Origin: Microbacterium azadirachtae
GTDB taxonomy: Bacteria; Actinomycetota; Actinomycetes; Actinomycetales; Microbacteriaceae
Assembly: GCF_000956505.1 (NCBI RefSeq)
Contig: NZ_JYIX01000038.1
Location: 248,001-312,000 of the forward strand
DNA: 64,000 nucleotides
Reading direction: 5' to 3'
Positions within the stretch are counted from its first letter, which is position 1, and the number at the start of each line of letters is the position of its first letter. The notes under the pieces were generated by a model. That model was not told the DNA's origin, made no database searches, and saw only the letters and a program-made list of their open reading frames with translations. Shown here piece after piece: positions 18,011-26,892 of this stretch. The position numbers were made by a program, and so were the translations under genes.

Positions 18011-18694
18011 TCAGCCCTCGAGGACGGAGCCCGCGTCGGCGCGCTTGGCCCAGAGGTCGCGCAGGACTCCGGCGAACGCCTCGGGCGGCTGCGCTCCGCT
18101 GACGCCGTACTGACCGTCGATCACGAAGAACGGCACGCCCTGGATCCCGTAGGCCTGAGCCTGCGCCTGGTCCGCTCGCACGTCGGCGAGGTGCCGCTCG
18201 GACCGCAGCGCCTCGAGAGCGGCGTCCCGGTCGAGCCCGACCTCCGCGGCGAGGTCGGCCAGGTCGTCGACGCGACCCACGTGACGGCCCTCGATGAAGT
18301 ACGCGGACATGAGCCGCTCCTCCATGTCGTGTTGGCGCCCCTCAGCCTTGGCGTGGTGCAGCAGTTCATGGGCCTTGACCGTGTTCGTGTGCTGCAGGAG
18401 GTCGAACCGGTAGTCGAGTCCCGCCTCCTTCGCGACGCCCGTCACGCGGTCGAGCATCTGCTCGACCTGCGCGCGCGGCATGCCCTTGTGGCCCGCGAGG
18501 AAGTCGGCCTCATCTCCTTCGAAGTCGACGGGAGTGTCGGGAGAGAGCTCGAAGGAGTGGAACGTGATCGTCACCTGCGGCGCGTCGTCGTCCTCGGCGG
18601 TGGCGGCGAGCCCCGCCTCGAGATTGCGCTTGCCGATGTAGCACCAGGGGCAGGCGATGTCGGACCAGATGTCGATCGAGATGGGTTCACTCAC
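18011..18694 (-). CDS. DsbA/FrnE-family thiol oxidoreductase
   Basis: The 227-residue protein has no signal peptide and should be cytosolic. It begins with the family sequence IDIWSDIACPWCYIGKR, with the CxxC pair at 15-18, and has the cis-proline loop GIQGVPFFVIDGQYGVSGAQ near the C-terminus. FrnE-like proteins are 2-hydroxychromene-2-carboxylate isomerase/DsbA relatives implicated in disulfide handling. The GTG at 18694 is chosen because homologs start at this point. An in-frame ATG at 18712 would add six residues. Confidence 0.88.
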   Translation of the reverse strand: MSEPISIDIWSDIACPWCYIGKRNLEAGLAATAEDDDAPQVTITFHSFELSPDTPVDFEGDEADFLAGHKGMPRAQVEQMLDRVTGVAKEAGLDYRFDLLQHTNTVKAHELLHHAKAEGRQHDMEERLMSAYFIEGRHVGRVDDLADLAAEVGLDRDAALEALRSERHLADVRADQAQAQAYGIQGVPFFVIDGQYGVSGAQPPEAFAGVLRDLWAKRADAGSVLEG

Positions 18695-18748
18695 ACATCG
18701 ATTCAACCGCATGTTCTTCGGGGATATTCCGGATGCTAGCCTCATCCG

Positions 18749-19318
18749 ATGCCCGCCGACCCTGCCGATCCCGCCTCCGCGCCGCAGCGGATCCTCATCG
18801 CCGGTGTGACGGGAAGCGGAAAGACCACCCTGGCGCGGCGGCTGAGCGCGATCCGCGGTCTCCCCCACATCGAGCTGGACGCGCTGTTCCACGGTCCCGG
18901 ATGGACGCCGCGAGCCTCGTTCCTGGACGACGTCCGCGCATTCGCCGGCACGGAGCGCTGGGTGACCGAGTGGCAGTACACCAGCAAGGGCACGGATCCG
19001 ATCCTCGTTCCACGCGCGGACCTGGCCATCTGGCTGGACTACCCGTATCGCGTCGTGCGGACGCGGTTGCTGCGGCGGACGATCTCACGGAGCGTTCTAC
19101 GCAGCGAGCTCTGGAACGGCAATCGCGAGAAGCCGCTGTGGGCCATGCTCCGCCAAGGCCCCGAGGAGAACATCCTGCGCTGGCAGACCACGACGCTGCA
19201 CAAGTGGAGCGAGCGGATGCCCGAGATCTCCGCGGAGCACCCGCATCTTCCGATCATGCGGTTCGGGCATCCGCGCGAGACGGAGCGCTGGCTGCGCACG
19301 CTGCCACGCTCGTCCTGA
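18749..19318 (+). CDS. P-loop nucleoside/nucleotide kinase-like protein (FlaR type)
   Basis: The 189-residue protein has Walker A GVTGSGKTT (19-27), an LDALFHGPGW segment typical of topology-modulation (FlaR) or adenylate-kinase-like proteins, and a Walker B-like LAIWLDYP. Conserved arginines (RTRLLRR, RSEL) would serve as the lid. The substrate is unknown and the old topology-modulation name is not reliable. It stands alone, diverging from the dsbA-like gene. Confidence 0.82.
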   Translation: MPADPADPASAPQRILIAGVTGSGKTTLARRLSAIRGLPHIELDALFHGPGWTPRASFLDDVRAFAGTERWVTEWQYTSKGTDPILVPRADLAIWLDYPYRVVRTRLLRRTISRSVLRSELWNGNREKPLWAMLRQGPEENILRWQTTTLHKWSERMPEISAEHPHLPIMRFGHPRETERWLRTLPRSS

Positions 19319-19337
19319 CGCGCAGGCGCCGGACCGG

Positions 19338-19371
19338 CTCAGAACAGCAGCGCGCTCAGAACAGCAGCGCG
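19338..19371. repeat. 17-bp tandem duplication spanning a stop codon
   Basis: CTCAGAACAGCAGCGCG occurs twice back to back (19338-19354 and 19355-19371). Read on the minus strand, each copy encodes the last residues and the stop of the thioredoxin/TPR gene, so the second stop is a duplicate just beyond the real one. Confidence 0.9.
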
Positions 19372-20300
19372 GCGAGGCGCTTGCGCGCCGTGACGACGCG
19401 CGCGTCCGCATCGCCGACCAGGCCGAAGAGCTCCACCAGACGCTCGCGCACCCGGCTCTGCTCGTCGGCGGGCACGGCGGTGAACAGGTCCAGGAGGCGG
19501 TCGAACGCATCGGCCACGTGGCCGCCCGCGACATCGAGGTCGGCGACGGCGAACTGCGCGGCGATGTCGGTCGGTGCTGCGGCAGCCGCAGCGCGTGCCT
19601 CATTCAGATCGAGATCCTGCGTGCGGAACAGCAGCTGGACCTGCCCGAGGCCCGAGCGGGCCTCCTCGTCGCGCGGATTCTCCGCCAGGGCCTTCTCGTA
19701 CGCCTCGATCGCCTCGGCGAAGTCGCCGCGCTCGATCGCATCGAAGGCTGCCTGGTGCAGCGGCGGAAGCGGCTGCTCGACCGGTTCGGCGGGCTCGCCC
19801 TGCTCCGCTCCCTCGCCGACCGGGATCGTTCCGGTCACGCCGTGCTGCGCCGCGAGCTGGAGCAGCTGGGCGAACACCTCGCGCACCTGCTCCTCCGGCA
19901 CGGCACCGGTGAACAGAGGAACCGGCTGACCGGCCACGAGGGCGACCACCATCGGGATCGACTGCGCTCGGAAGCCCTGGGCGAGCTGCGGATTGGCGTC
20001 CACATCGACCTTCGCGAGCACCACGCGACCCGCGAGTTCGGTCACGACCTTCTCGAGCACGGGGCTGAGCTGCTTGCAGGGCCCGCACCACTCCGCCCAC
20101 AGGTCGACGACGACAGGAACGCTCTGCGACAGCTCGAGCACCTGCCCGAACGTGGCATCGGTGACGTCGAAGACCAGCGGGATGGCTGCGCCCTCCGCGG
20201 GCGTCTGCGCGGGAGCGTCAGACGTCGGCGCGGCAGGGCGATTGCGCAGCGAGGAAAGGTCGACGGCGCCACGAAGGGCGGCGGCGGACAGCTCGGTCAT
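19356..20300 (-). CDS. Thioredoxin-TPR co-chaperone (CnoX/YbbN-like)
   Basis: The 314-residue protein has a thioredoxin domain (about 45-150) with the active site WCGPC (Cys72, Cys75), then tetratricopeptide-like helices (about 170-314) such as AFDAIERGDFAEAIEAYEKAL. This matches the CnoX/YbbN architecture. In known members the domain pair holds unfolded or oxidised clients and hands them to chaperones. Actinobacterial members often keep both active-site cysteines, as here. It overlaps the upstream membrane-protein gene by four bases, so they are co-transcribed. Confidence 0.93.
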   Translation of the reverse strand: MTELSAAALRGAVDLSSLRNRPAAPTSDAPAQTPAEGAAIPLVFDVTDATFGQVLELSQSVPVVVDLWAEWCGPCKQLSPVLEKVVTELAGRVVLAKVDVDANPQLAQGFRAQSIPMVVALVAGQPVPLFTGAVPEEQVREVFAQLLQLAAQHGVTGTIPVGEGAEQGEPAEPVEQPLPPLHQAAFDAIERGDFAEAIEAYEKALAENPRDEEARSGLGQVQLLFRTQDLDLNEARAAAAAAPTDIAAQFAVADLDVAGGHVADAFDRLLDLFTAVPADEQSRVRERLVELFGLVGDADARVVTARKRLAALLF

Positions 20301-22186
20301 TTGATCTCCGTCACACTCTGGAGCTGCTGGGACGCGGCCAGCAGCGTGATCTTCGCATCGGATCCCTGCGCGGGCACGGCGAAGAACAGCTGCACGCCGT
20401 ACACCGACACGAAGCCGGCCGCCGACTGATCGACACCGGTCAAGGCCTTCGCCGAAGGGTTCTTGTCCAGCTTGATCACGGCATCCGCCGATGTCGGCTT
20501 GATCGTCTGCGAGTCGTCGACCGTGACGGAGACGATCGCGCCGCTGTCGATGCTCGACATCGACACCGGCGCCTCGGTACCGGCCTTCGCCGCGAAGGCG
20601 AGAGTCGACGTGGTGTCGGCGTTGGCATCCTTGAGGGCCTGCACGACCGTCGCCCTGCTGTCCTGCACGGACTTGGCGAACGCGAGCGCCGACTTGTCGA
20701 ACTTGTCGTAGAACTCGCTCTTGTCGCCCTGGTCGATCACGTTCGCGAACTCCGAGGCCAACTCATCCGGCGGGACCACGAGGAACGGGGAGTCCGGCGG
20801 GGTCAGCTTGGCGCCCAGCCAGGCTGGCGCCATGTTCGGCAGCTTCGCGGACGCCTGCATCTCGGCGACGTGGGAGATCTTGTAGTTCGACCAGGGATCG
20901 GCCTGCGTCATCGTCATGATCAACGGCGCGACCTTGTCGTTGCTGCCGTGCTCCACGAGCATCAGCACGGTGCGCGGCCAGGAGTCGTACGCCTGCGGCA
21001 CGAGGATCTTGACCTTGTCGGCCGGGATCGTCGCGGGCAGTGCGAAGTCTGCGACGCTCTTATGGACGGCATACGCCGTCTTGCGCGCTTCGAGGGCCGA
21101 GCCCTCCAGGCGCGTCTCCGCCTTCGCCGCGTCGAGGTTCTTGTCGGCGTCGGCGAGCGTGCCGGAGATGCTCTCCAGGATCCGCGCGGCCTGCGCCTCG
21201 GTGACAGCCGGGGCCTGCTGGCCAGCTTCGACCGCTTGGGTCTCCGTCGGCGTCGGCGTCGGAGATGCCGCAGGGTGCGGCCAGATATCCGGGGTGCACC
21301 CGCTGAGCAGCGCGGCGGTGACGCCCACTGCGGGAATCAGCAGCAGGGCGCGCCGGCGCTTCGGCATCGTGGCGCGCCGCTCCCGCACGGCTCCGTCCTG
21401 GCTGGCGGCAGGATCGGGTTCCGGCTGCGTCCGCGAGCCGGTCGCGTCGGTCGCCGGCTCGGCGTCGGGAGCCGCGGCGCCCTCGGGCGCGGAATCGATG
21501 GCGGCACGGTCGGCCACGTCGATGGGCTCGGTCACGGGCAGGGGCGGCGGCGCCTTTCGGCGCGGGCCGCGGCCTCGGCGGGAGTGCCGGATCGCGAGCA
21601 CGTACAGCACCAGCCCGAGCAGGAGGAAGATCCCACCGGCGACCATGAGCGGTCCTGCCCACGGCGTCGCCGTGTCGAGCGGCCACTTCACAGCGACGTC
21701 GGACGGAGCTTCCGCCTTGCCGTCTGAGGCGAGCAGCACGCTCACCCCTTCCGGCACCTGCATGCGGTCGACGAGCGAGTTCTTGTCCGTGAAGCTGTCC
21801 AGCCACAGATCGGATCCCGCCGGGTCGCGCTGCACATCCTTGCCGTCTTCGTTCTTCGCCGTCGGCTCCACCAGCTTCGAAGTGGTCGCGGTGCCGTCCT
21901 TGGCGAGCGTGATCCGGTTGTAGCTCGTGTCGCTGAGCCAGGCCTCGAGGTCGGCCGTGCGGGCCTGAGCCACGAAGATCGTGCCGTCGCCATGCGCAAC
22001 GAGGGTCTGCTCGCCCGGATGGGCGCGGAGCACGGCGGAGTCGATCACGGTGAACGCCTGCGGGGCCTTGACCGAGAGCTCGGCCGTCACGTCCTTGGGG
22101 CCGAGGAAGATGGTCCGCTGCGCGATACCCGTCCCGATCAGGACGGCCGCCAGCACGAAGGCCAGAACAGCCCATACAAAACGCAC
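20297..22186 (-). CDS. Membrane protein fused to a lipoprotein-like domain, unknown function
   Basis: The 629-residue product has two halves. Residues 1-215 hold an N-terminal helix, an extracytoplasmic beta-rich domain and a second helix (GPLMVAGGIFLLLGLVLYVLAI). After a Pro/Ala-rich linker, MPKRRRALLLIPAVGVTAAL begins at residue 274 and ends in LLSGC (Cys297), which reads as a complete lipoprotein signal. An exported domain of about 330 residues follows. The second half may be made separately from the internal ATG at 21367, or two genes may have fused. Homologs are sometimes labelled glycosyltransferase, but no such motif is seen. The stop overlaps the thioredoxin/TPR gene. Confidence 0.72.
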   Translation of the reverse strand: MRFVWAVLAFVLAAVLIGTGIAQRTIFLGPKDVTAELSVKAPQAFTVIDSAVLRAHPGEQTLVAHGDGTIFVAQARTADLEAWLSDTSYNRITLAKDGTATTSKLVEPTAKNEDGKDVQRDPAGSDLWLDSFTDKNSLVDRMQVPEGVSVLLASDGKAEAPSDVAVKWPLDTATPWAGPLMVAGGIFLLLGLVLYVLAIRHSRRGRGPRRKAPPPLPVTEPIDVADRAAIDSAPEGAAAPDAEPATDATGSRTQPEPDPAASQDGAVRERRATMPKRRRALLLIPAVGVTAALLSGCTPDIWPHPAASPTPTPTETQAVEAGQQAPAVTEAQAARILESISGTLADADKNLDAAKAETRLEGSALEARKTAYAVHKSVADFALPATIPADKVKILVPQAYDSWPRTVLMLVEHGSNDKVAPLIMTMTQADPWSNYKISHVAEMQASAKLPNMAPAWLGAKLTPPDSPFLVVPPDELASEFANVIDQGDKSEFYDKFDKSALAFAKSVQDSRATVVQALKDANADTTSTLAFAAKAGTEAPVSMSSIDSGAIVSVTVDDSQTIKPTSADAVIKLDKNPSAKALTGVDQSAAGFVSVYGVQLFFAVPAQGSDAKITLLAASQQLQSVTEIK

Positions 22187-22373
22187 GAAAAATCTCCTCC
22201 GCGATCCTCGGGTAGGCGCCCGGGATCTCCGCTCGACGTTTCAGACTAGCGAAACGACCTGTATGGATGCCACGAGAGGCCCCTCCGCCTGCTCGGCCAC
22301 GGCCTCTCCCGCGATGCTCCAGGACCCGGAGAGGTCTGCCGGTTAGGCTGAGGGACCGAGTCAGAAGGATCTC

Positions 22374-23438
22374 ATGAAGCTGCACAATCCGTTCCGCACC
22401 GCGCTGGTGGCGACGCTCGGCGTGGGTCTGGGCATCATGCTCATCCAGAGCGTGCAGTCCCTGTCCACGATCCTGCTGTACGTCGGCACAGCCTTGTTCC
22501 TGAGCCTCGGCCTGGATCCGATGGTGAGCTGGCTGACCCGGCGTCGCCTGCCCCGGTGGGCGGCGGTGCTGATCACGATCGTCGTGGTGCTCGGGGTCTT
22601 CGCGGGCATCGTGCTGATGGTGATCCCGATCCTGGTCAACCAGATCTCCCAGCTCGTCCAGCAGATCACCGTGATCGTCAACAGCGGCACGGCCCTCGCC
22701 GACTTCAAGCACTGGCTGGAGGGCCTTCTCCCCAATCTCGACGTCGACACCGTCTTCGGCTACATCAACGACTGGCTCAATAAGAACCTCGGCGACATCA
22801 GCAGCTCGATCGGCCAAGGGGTGATCGTGGTCGGGGGTGCGCTCTTCGCGGGGATCAGCGGCACGTTCATCGTGCTGATCCTGACCATCTACTTCACGGC
22901 CGCGATCCCCTCGCTCAAGGGGGCCGTGTACCAGGTGGTGCCCGCCTCCAAGCGCGACCGCTTCATCGATCTCGCCGAACAGATCACCGCTTCGGTGGGC
23001 CACTACGTCATGGGCCAGGTCGCGATGGGCGTGATCAACGGCGTGCTGAGCTTCATCTTCCTGTCGATCATCCGGGCGCCCTTCCCCATCGTGCTCGCCG
23101 TGATCGCGTTCTTCTTCTCCCTGATCCCCCTCGTCGGCACGCTGACCGGCTCGACGCTCATCGTCCTGCTGTGCCTGATCCCGGGGCTCGGCTCTCCCCC
23201 GTGGGCCTGGCTCATCGCGGCGGCGTACTACCTCGTGTACATGCAGATCGAGGCGTACGTCATCTCGCCGCGCGTGATGAATCGTGCGGTCGCCGTCCCC
23301 GGAGCCGTGGTCGTGATCGCCGCCCTGTCCGGAGGGGCGCTGCTGGGACTCCTCGGCGCGCTCATCGCGATCCCCGTCGCGGCCAGCATCCTGATCATCT
23401 ACCGTCAGGTGCTGATCCCGAGGATGAACGAGCGCTAG
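22374..23438 (+). CDS. AI-2E family transporter
   Basis: The 354-residue membrane protein has about eight hydrophobic segments in the family pattern: two N-terminal helices, a central soluble-looking part (LEGLLPNLDVDTVFGYINDWLN) and C-terminal helices with SLIPLVGT and PRVMNRAVAVPGAVVVIAAL, which are family hallmarks. Members export autoinducer-2 or act as Na+/H+ exchangers. The substrate here cannot be told. It diverges from the membrane/lipoprotein gene and ends four bases from the convergent hydrolase. Confidence 0.9.
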   Translation: MKLHNPFRTALVATLGVGLGIMLIQSVQSLSTILLYVGTALFLSLGLDPMVSWLTRRRLPRWAAVLITIVVVLGVFAGIVLMVIPILVNQISQLVQQITVIVNSGTALADFKHWLEGLLPNLDVDTVFGYINDWLNKNLGDISSSIGQGVIVVGGALFAGISGTFIVLILTIYFTAAIPSLKGAVYQVVPASKRDRFIDLAEQITASVGHYVMGQVAMGVINGVLSFIFLSIIRAPFPIVLAVIAFFFSLIPLVGTLTGSTLIVLLCLIPGLGSPPWAWLIAAAYYLVYMQIEAYVISPRVMNRAVAVPGAVVVIAALSGGALLGLLGALIAIPVAASILIIYRQVLIPRMNER

Positions 23439-23442
23439 CCGC

Positions 23443-24156
23443 TCAGGACGCCGGCCACTCCCGCGCGAGCGGAAGAGCGGAAGGGTTCACGGCGGCGACG
23501 ATCTCGTCCATCACGCGGCGGGTCTGGCTCTCCCCCACCCAGAGGTGCTTGCCGCCGTCCACCGCGATGAACTCGGCGTGCGGTATCGCGGCGAAGCGCT
23601 GCGCGGCCTCGGCCGGTCGCAGATAGTCGTCGAGCTCGGGAACGAGCACCACCACGCGCCGGTCGTCGTGGGCCCAGGCGGCGACCTCGTCGGCGGTCGC
23701 CCGGTGCAACGGCGGCGAGAGCAGGATGACGCCCTCGATCTCGTGCTCACGGCCGTACTTCAGCGCGAGCTCGGTGCCGAACGACCAGCCCACGAGCCAC
23801 GGGCGGGGCAGGCCGCGCTCGCGCACGAACGCCATCGCCGCGGCCACGTCGTTCCGCTCCGCCACTCCGCCATCGAAGACGCCTTCACTCGAGCCCCGCG
23901 GCGAACTCGTGCCGCGGGTGTTGAAGCGCAGCACCGCGAGATCGGCCAGCGCGGGCAGCCGCCCCGCCGCCTTGCGCAGGATGTGCGAGTCCATGAAGCC
24001 GCCGGCGGTGGGCAGCGGATGCAGCGTGACGAGGGTCGCCACGGGTTCGACGGTCTCGGGCAGGGCGAGCTCGCCGACCAGGCAGAGCCCATCCTCGGTG
24101 CGCAGCTCGATGTCCTCACGTCGCGCGGGCAGCGCACGGGGTCCGCGGATCTCCAC
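23443..24156 (-). CDS. Alpha/beta hydrolase
   Basis: The 237-residue protein has an alpha/beta-hydrolase core: TLHPLPTAGGFMDSH (oxyanion region), the nucleophile elbow GWSFGT with catalytic Ser, an acidic residue in VPELDDYLRP and the terminal His in GGKHLW. This matches dienelactone-hydrolase or YdeN-like small esterases. The GTG at 24156 is chosen because it sits one base after the stop of the upstream zinc-ribbon gene, with AGAGGA in front, indicating coupled translation. The substrate is unknown. Confidence 0.87.
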   Translation of the reverse strand: MEIRGPRALPARREDIELRTEDGLCLVGELALPETVEPVATLVTLHPLPTAGGFMDSHILRKAAGRLPALADLAVLRFNTRGTSSPRGSSEGVFDGGVAERNDVAAAMAFVRERGLPRPWLVGWSFGTELALKYGREHEIEGVILLSPPLHRATADEVAAWAHDDRRVVVLVPELDDYLRPAEAAQRFAAIPHAEFIAVDGGKHLWVGESQTRRVMDEIVAAVNPSALPLAREWPAS

Positions 24157-24157
24157 C

Positions 24158-24442
24158 TCAGGTCCTCTTCCAGCAGCCGTTGTGCCAATGACGGCGCGCC
24201 GCCAGATCAGCCGCATCGCCCAGCACGCCGTCCGCGCGCCAGACCACCAGATGCGCCGTGGCCGCGGGGATCACGCTGCGGCACCCGGGGCAGATGTACT
24301 CCTTCTGCGCCTGCGCCGCCGTCAGCGGCTGGACGTACCACTCGACGCCTCCACGCACCTCGGTGCGCTTCCACCCGGCGATCAGCCGGTCGAGCGAATC
24401 CTCGCGCGGGCGCTCTTGACGTCGTCGATGCGGGCGTGGCAT
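24158..24442 (-). CDS. Small zinc-ribbon-like protein
   Basis: The 94-residue basic protein carries CPGC (about 51-54) and a distal HWHNGC (about 86-91), a probable zinc site resembling a degenerate HNH or zinc-ribbon fold. The N-terminus is Arg-rich. Such proteins are widespread in actinobacteria with no established role. It lies 13 bp downstream of the transglycosylase gene and is immediately followed by the hydrolase, so it sits in a small operon. Confidence 0.75.
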   Translation of the reverse strand: MPRPHRRRQERPREDSLDRLIAGWKRTEVRGGVEWYVQPLTAAQAQKEYICPGCRSVIPAATAHLVVWRADGVLGDAADLAARRHWHNGCWKRT

Positions 24443-24455
24443 GGGTGAGCGCTGC

Positions 24456-25157
24456 TCACCACCAGTCGTTGGCGGACCAGAACGCCACCGCGGCGGCCCA
24501 GCTGCCGTAGCGGCCCACGGCGTACCCGTTGCCCCAGCGCAGGTTGTCGACGGGGTCGTAGCCGTTCCCGTCCACCTTGCTGCACGGGAGCGCCTGCACG
24601 AGACCGCACGCGCCGGATCCGCTGTTGGTGGCGTTCGGGTTCCAGCCGCTCTCGCGGCTCACGATGTAGTCGACGTAGCCCCAGTCGCTCGAGGCGATCC
24701 CGGCCGCGGCCATCCACTCGGCCGGCGCGCCTCCGCCGCTGTAGTACATCGGTCCGGCGTCTTTGGAGGACGAGGAGGAAGACGACGAGGAGTCGCTGGA
24801 TGCGACCACCGGCTCCGGCGTCGGGGTCGGCTTCGGCGTGACGTAGACGTCGAAGGAGTCGCGCGTCTGCGCGGTCGGCGTCGCGCCGTGCACGGAGACG
24901 GTGATGTTCTGCGCATCGCGGGCCGCCAGCGAATACGCGGTGGTCACCGAGGCCTGCGCGGGCTCCGAGGCGGACATGGCGAGCCCCGCCGGCGCCACGA
25001 TCGCGACGGAGAAACCCACCACAGCGAGCCCGGCGAACACCGCAGAGGTCGCACGCCGACCAGGGCGCGACTTCGCGTTCGGGCGGGATGCTGTGGCTGC
25101 GTCGTTCTGCGCGGCGGTTCGGGAGCGCGCCGCAATCGAATCGTTATCGGGAGTCAC
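24456..25157 (-). CDS. Secreted transglycosylase-like cell-wall protein
   Basis: The 233-residue product has a long basic N-terminus, a hydrophobic export segment (AVFAGLAVVGFSVAIVAPAG, about 43-62), a Pro/Thr and Ser-rich linker, and a C-terminal lytic-transglycosylase-like domain (about 150-233) with VDYIVSRESGWNPNATN, containing the catalytic-type Glu, and GLVQALPCSK. The family cleaves peptidoglycan, or is described as aggregation-promoting. The GTG at 25157 has CGGAG in front; the frame is open further upstream without a good site. Confidence 0.88.
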   Translation of the reverse strand: MTPDNDSIAARSRTAAQNDAATASRPNAKSRPGRRATSAVFAGLAVVGFSVAIVAPAGLAMSASEPAQASVTTAYSLAARDAQNITVSVHGATPTAQTRDSFDVYVTPKPTPTPEPVVASSDSSSSSSSSSKDAGPMYYSGGGAPAEWMAAAGIASSDWGYVDYIVSRESGWNPNATNSGSGACGLVQALPCSKVDGNGYDPVDNLRWGNGYAVGRYGSWAAAVAFWSANDWW

Positions 25158-25238
25158 AATGGCTCCGAGTTTAGCCAGCCGAAGCTGAATTCGCCATGAG
25201 AATCGCCGCAATGCGCCCCGCGCCCGGTTCCGCCGTGC

Positions 25239-25820
25239 TCAACGGATCGCGAGCAGCACATCGATCGTCGCGTCGAGCAGTGCGTCGACCTGCTCCTCGC
25301 GATAGCCGCGACGCTGCATCCGGAACGCGGTCTGACGCACCTGCTCCGCGGTCAGGGCGTCGCCGTCCCGGAGGAAGCGCACGATCCGCTTGGCGACGTG
25401 ATCCACCTCGTCGATCCGGTAGCCGAAGGTGAGCAGCCCGGTCCGCGCGAACTTCCGTCCCTGGGGGCGGCTGAGGTGATCCAGGATCACCTGTGCGTCG
25501 GTGCGCGCCCTTCCGACCCACGCGGAGGCGCCGTCGGTCGAGACGACCAGAGCGCGCTCGCGCTGGGCGAAGGCCTCCTCGACTCTTGCCAGGGCGGCGT
25601 CCACGGCCGCGATGTCGTAGCCGCCGCGCACCAGCGGGAACGAGGCTGCGCGGATGTCTGCGGATCCGACCCCGTCGGCGTCGTCCTCGAACGCGCCGCG
25701 TGCGCGCGCCAGGAACGTGTCGACGGCGGCGCGCTGGTAGCCCTTCTCACGACGAGGGACCACGGGGAAGCTCGCTGCGGCGCCGGACATGGTGCGGTCG
25801 GAACGTGCGGAATCGGTCAT
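25239..25820 (-). CDS. DivIVA-repeat protein
   Basis: The 193-residue protein contains four spaced copies of the DivIVA membrane-targeting-like motif F...GY....VD: FPVVPRREKGYQRAAVDTFL, FPLVRGGYDIAAVD, LTFGYRIDEVD and TAFRMQRRGYREEQVD. Classical DivIVA has one such motif and a long coiled coil, which is lacking here. Cell-pole or division-site targeting is inferred. Its ATG overlaps the cdsA stop by four bases, so it follows cdsA in the operon. Confidence 0.85.
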   Translation of the reverse strand: MTDSARSDRTMSGAAASFPVVPRREKGYQRAAVDTFLARARGAFEDDADGVGSADIRAASFPLVRGGYDIAAVDAALARVEEAFAQRERALVVSTDGASAWVGRARTDAQVILDHLSRPQGRKFARTGLLTFGYRIDEVDHVAKRIVRFLRDGDALTAEQVRQTAFRMQRRGYREEQVDALLDATIDVLLAIR

Positions 25821-26884
25821 GCTGCCGCCAGAGGGGTGAGGAGGAAGTACAGGGCGAGGGCGACGACGGCGGAGGGGAGCATGCTGTCCAGCCTGTCCAG
25901 CAGTCCGCCGTGGCCGGGGAGCCAGGAGCTCATGTCCTTGATACCGAGGTCACGCTTGAGCAGCGACTCACCGAGGTCGCCCACGGTCGCGGAGGCGACC
26001 AGGCCGGCGCCGAGGATGACTCCCGCCCACCACGGCACCTCGAGAAGGTAGACGCCGACGAGGGCGCCTGCGACGAGGGATCCGAGCACGGCGCCCGCGA
26101 AGCCCTCCCAGGTCTTCTTCGGGCTCACCCGCGGTGCCATCGGATGGCGTCCGCCGCGTCCGAACAGCAGCCCGGAGGCGTACGCGCAGGTGTCGGCCAC
26201 GACCACCACGACGATGAGCGAGAGCACCCACCACTCCCCGCGCGGCTGGCGCAGGAGCATCAGGATGAGAGCTCCGAGGAACGGCACGTACACCTGGATG
26301 AACCCGCCGGCCATCGCATCCGTCAGGACGTCGCCATAGGTGCGTCCGTCCTTCGCCACCATCTGGGAGACGAGCCGCCAGACGATGACACCGAACACGG
26401 CGACGAACAGCATGACCCAGGTCAGCCAGGGATCGGCGAAGTAGCCGCCGGCCGCCAGCAATGCGCCGAGCACGAGCTGCGGCCACAGGTCGACCTTGCG
26501 TCCGCCGCTGCGCAGCGCGAGCACCAGCTCCCAGACGGCGAGCAGGATGATCGCGAGACCGATCACGACGAACGACCACTTCGCGAACAGCAGTGAGGCG
26601 AGGATGACGCCGCCGATCAGCAGGCCAACACCGATCGCGACGACGAGGTCGCGGCCGGTGCGCTCCTTGATGCGCTCGTTCGCCTGGTCCAGCTGGTCAC
26701 GGGCATGCGAGACGTGCGTCTCCAGCTCCGCCTTCTTCGCGCGGAACTGCGCCTGCAGGTTGTCTCCGGTGCGCGCCTGAGGGCTGTCACCGGCACGCGC
26801 GGGCTGGTCATCGCCGGCGCGGGGCGGAAGCGGCGGTCGCGGGGGGATCCTCGACGCCTCGTCGTCGTCGGACGGAGTGCTCAT
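25817..26884 (-). CDS. cdsA: Phosphatidate cytidylyltransferase
   Basis: The 355-residue membrane enzyme makes CDP-diacylglycerol from phosphatidate and CTP for phospholipid synthesis. The C-terminal signature is complete (SLLKRDLGIKDMSSWLPGHG, followed by GLLDRLD). About eight hydrophobic segments precede it. The N-terminal 75 residues are polar with coiled-coil character, a common actinobacterial extension. It is the last core gene of the rpsB-tsf-pyrH-frr-cdsA run, 8 bp after frr. Confidence 0.96.
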   Translation of the reverse strand: MSTPSDDDEASRIPPRPPLPPRAGDDQPARAGDSPQARTGDNLQAQFRAKKAELETHVSHARDQLDQANERIKERTGRDLVVAIGVGLLIGGVILASLLFAKWSFVVIGLAIILLAVWELVLALRSGGRKVDLWPQLVLGALLAAGGYFADPWLTWVMLFVAVFGVIVWRLVSQMVAKDGRTYGDVLTDAMAGGFIQVYVPFLGALILMLLRQPRGEWWVLSLIVVVVVADTCAYASGLLFGRGGRHPMAPRVSPKKTWEGFAGAVLGSLVAGALVGVYLLEVPWWAGVILGAGLVASATVGDLGESLLKRDLGIKDMSSWLPGHGGLLDRLDSMLPSAVVALALYFLLTPLAAA

Positions 26885-26892
26885 GGACGGTC

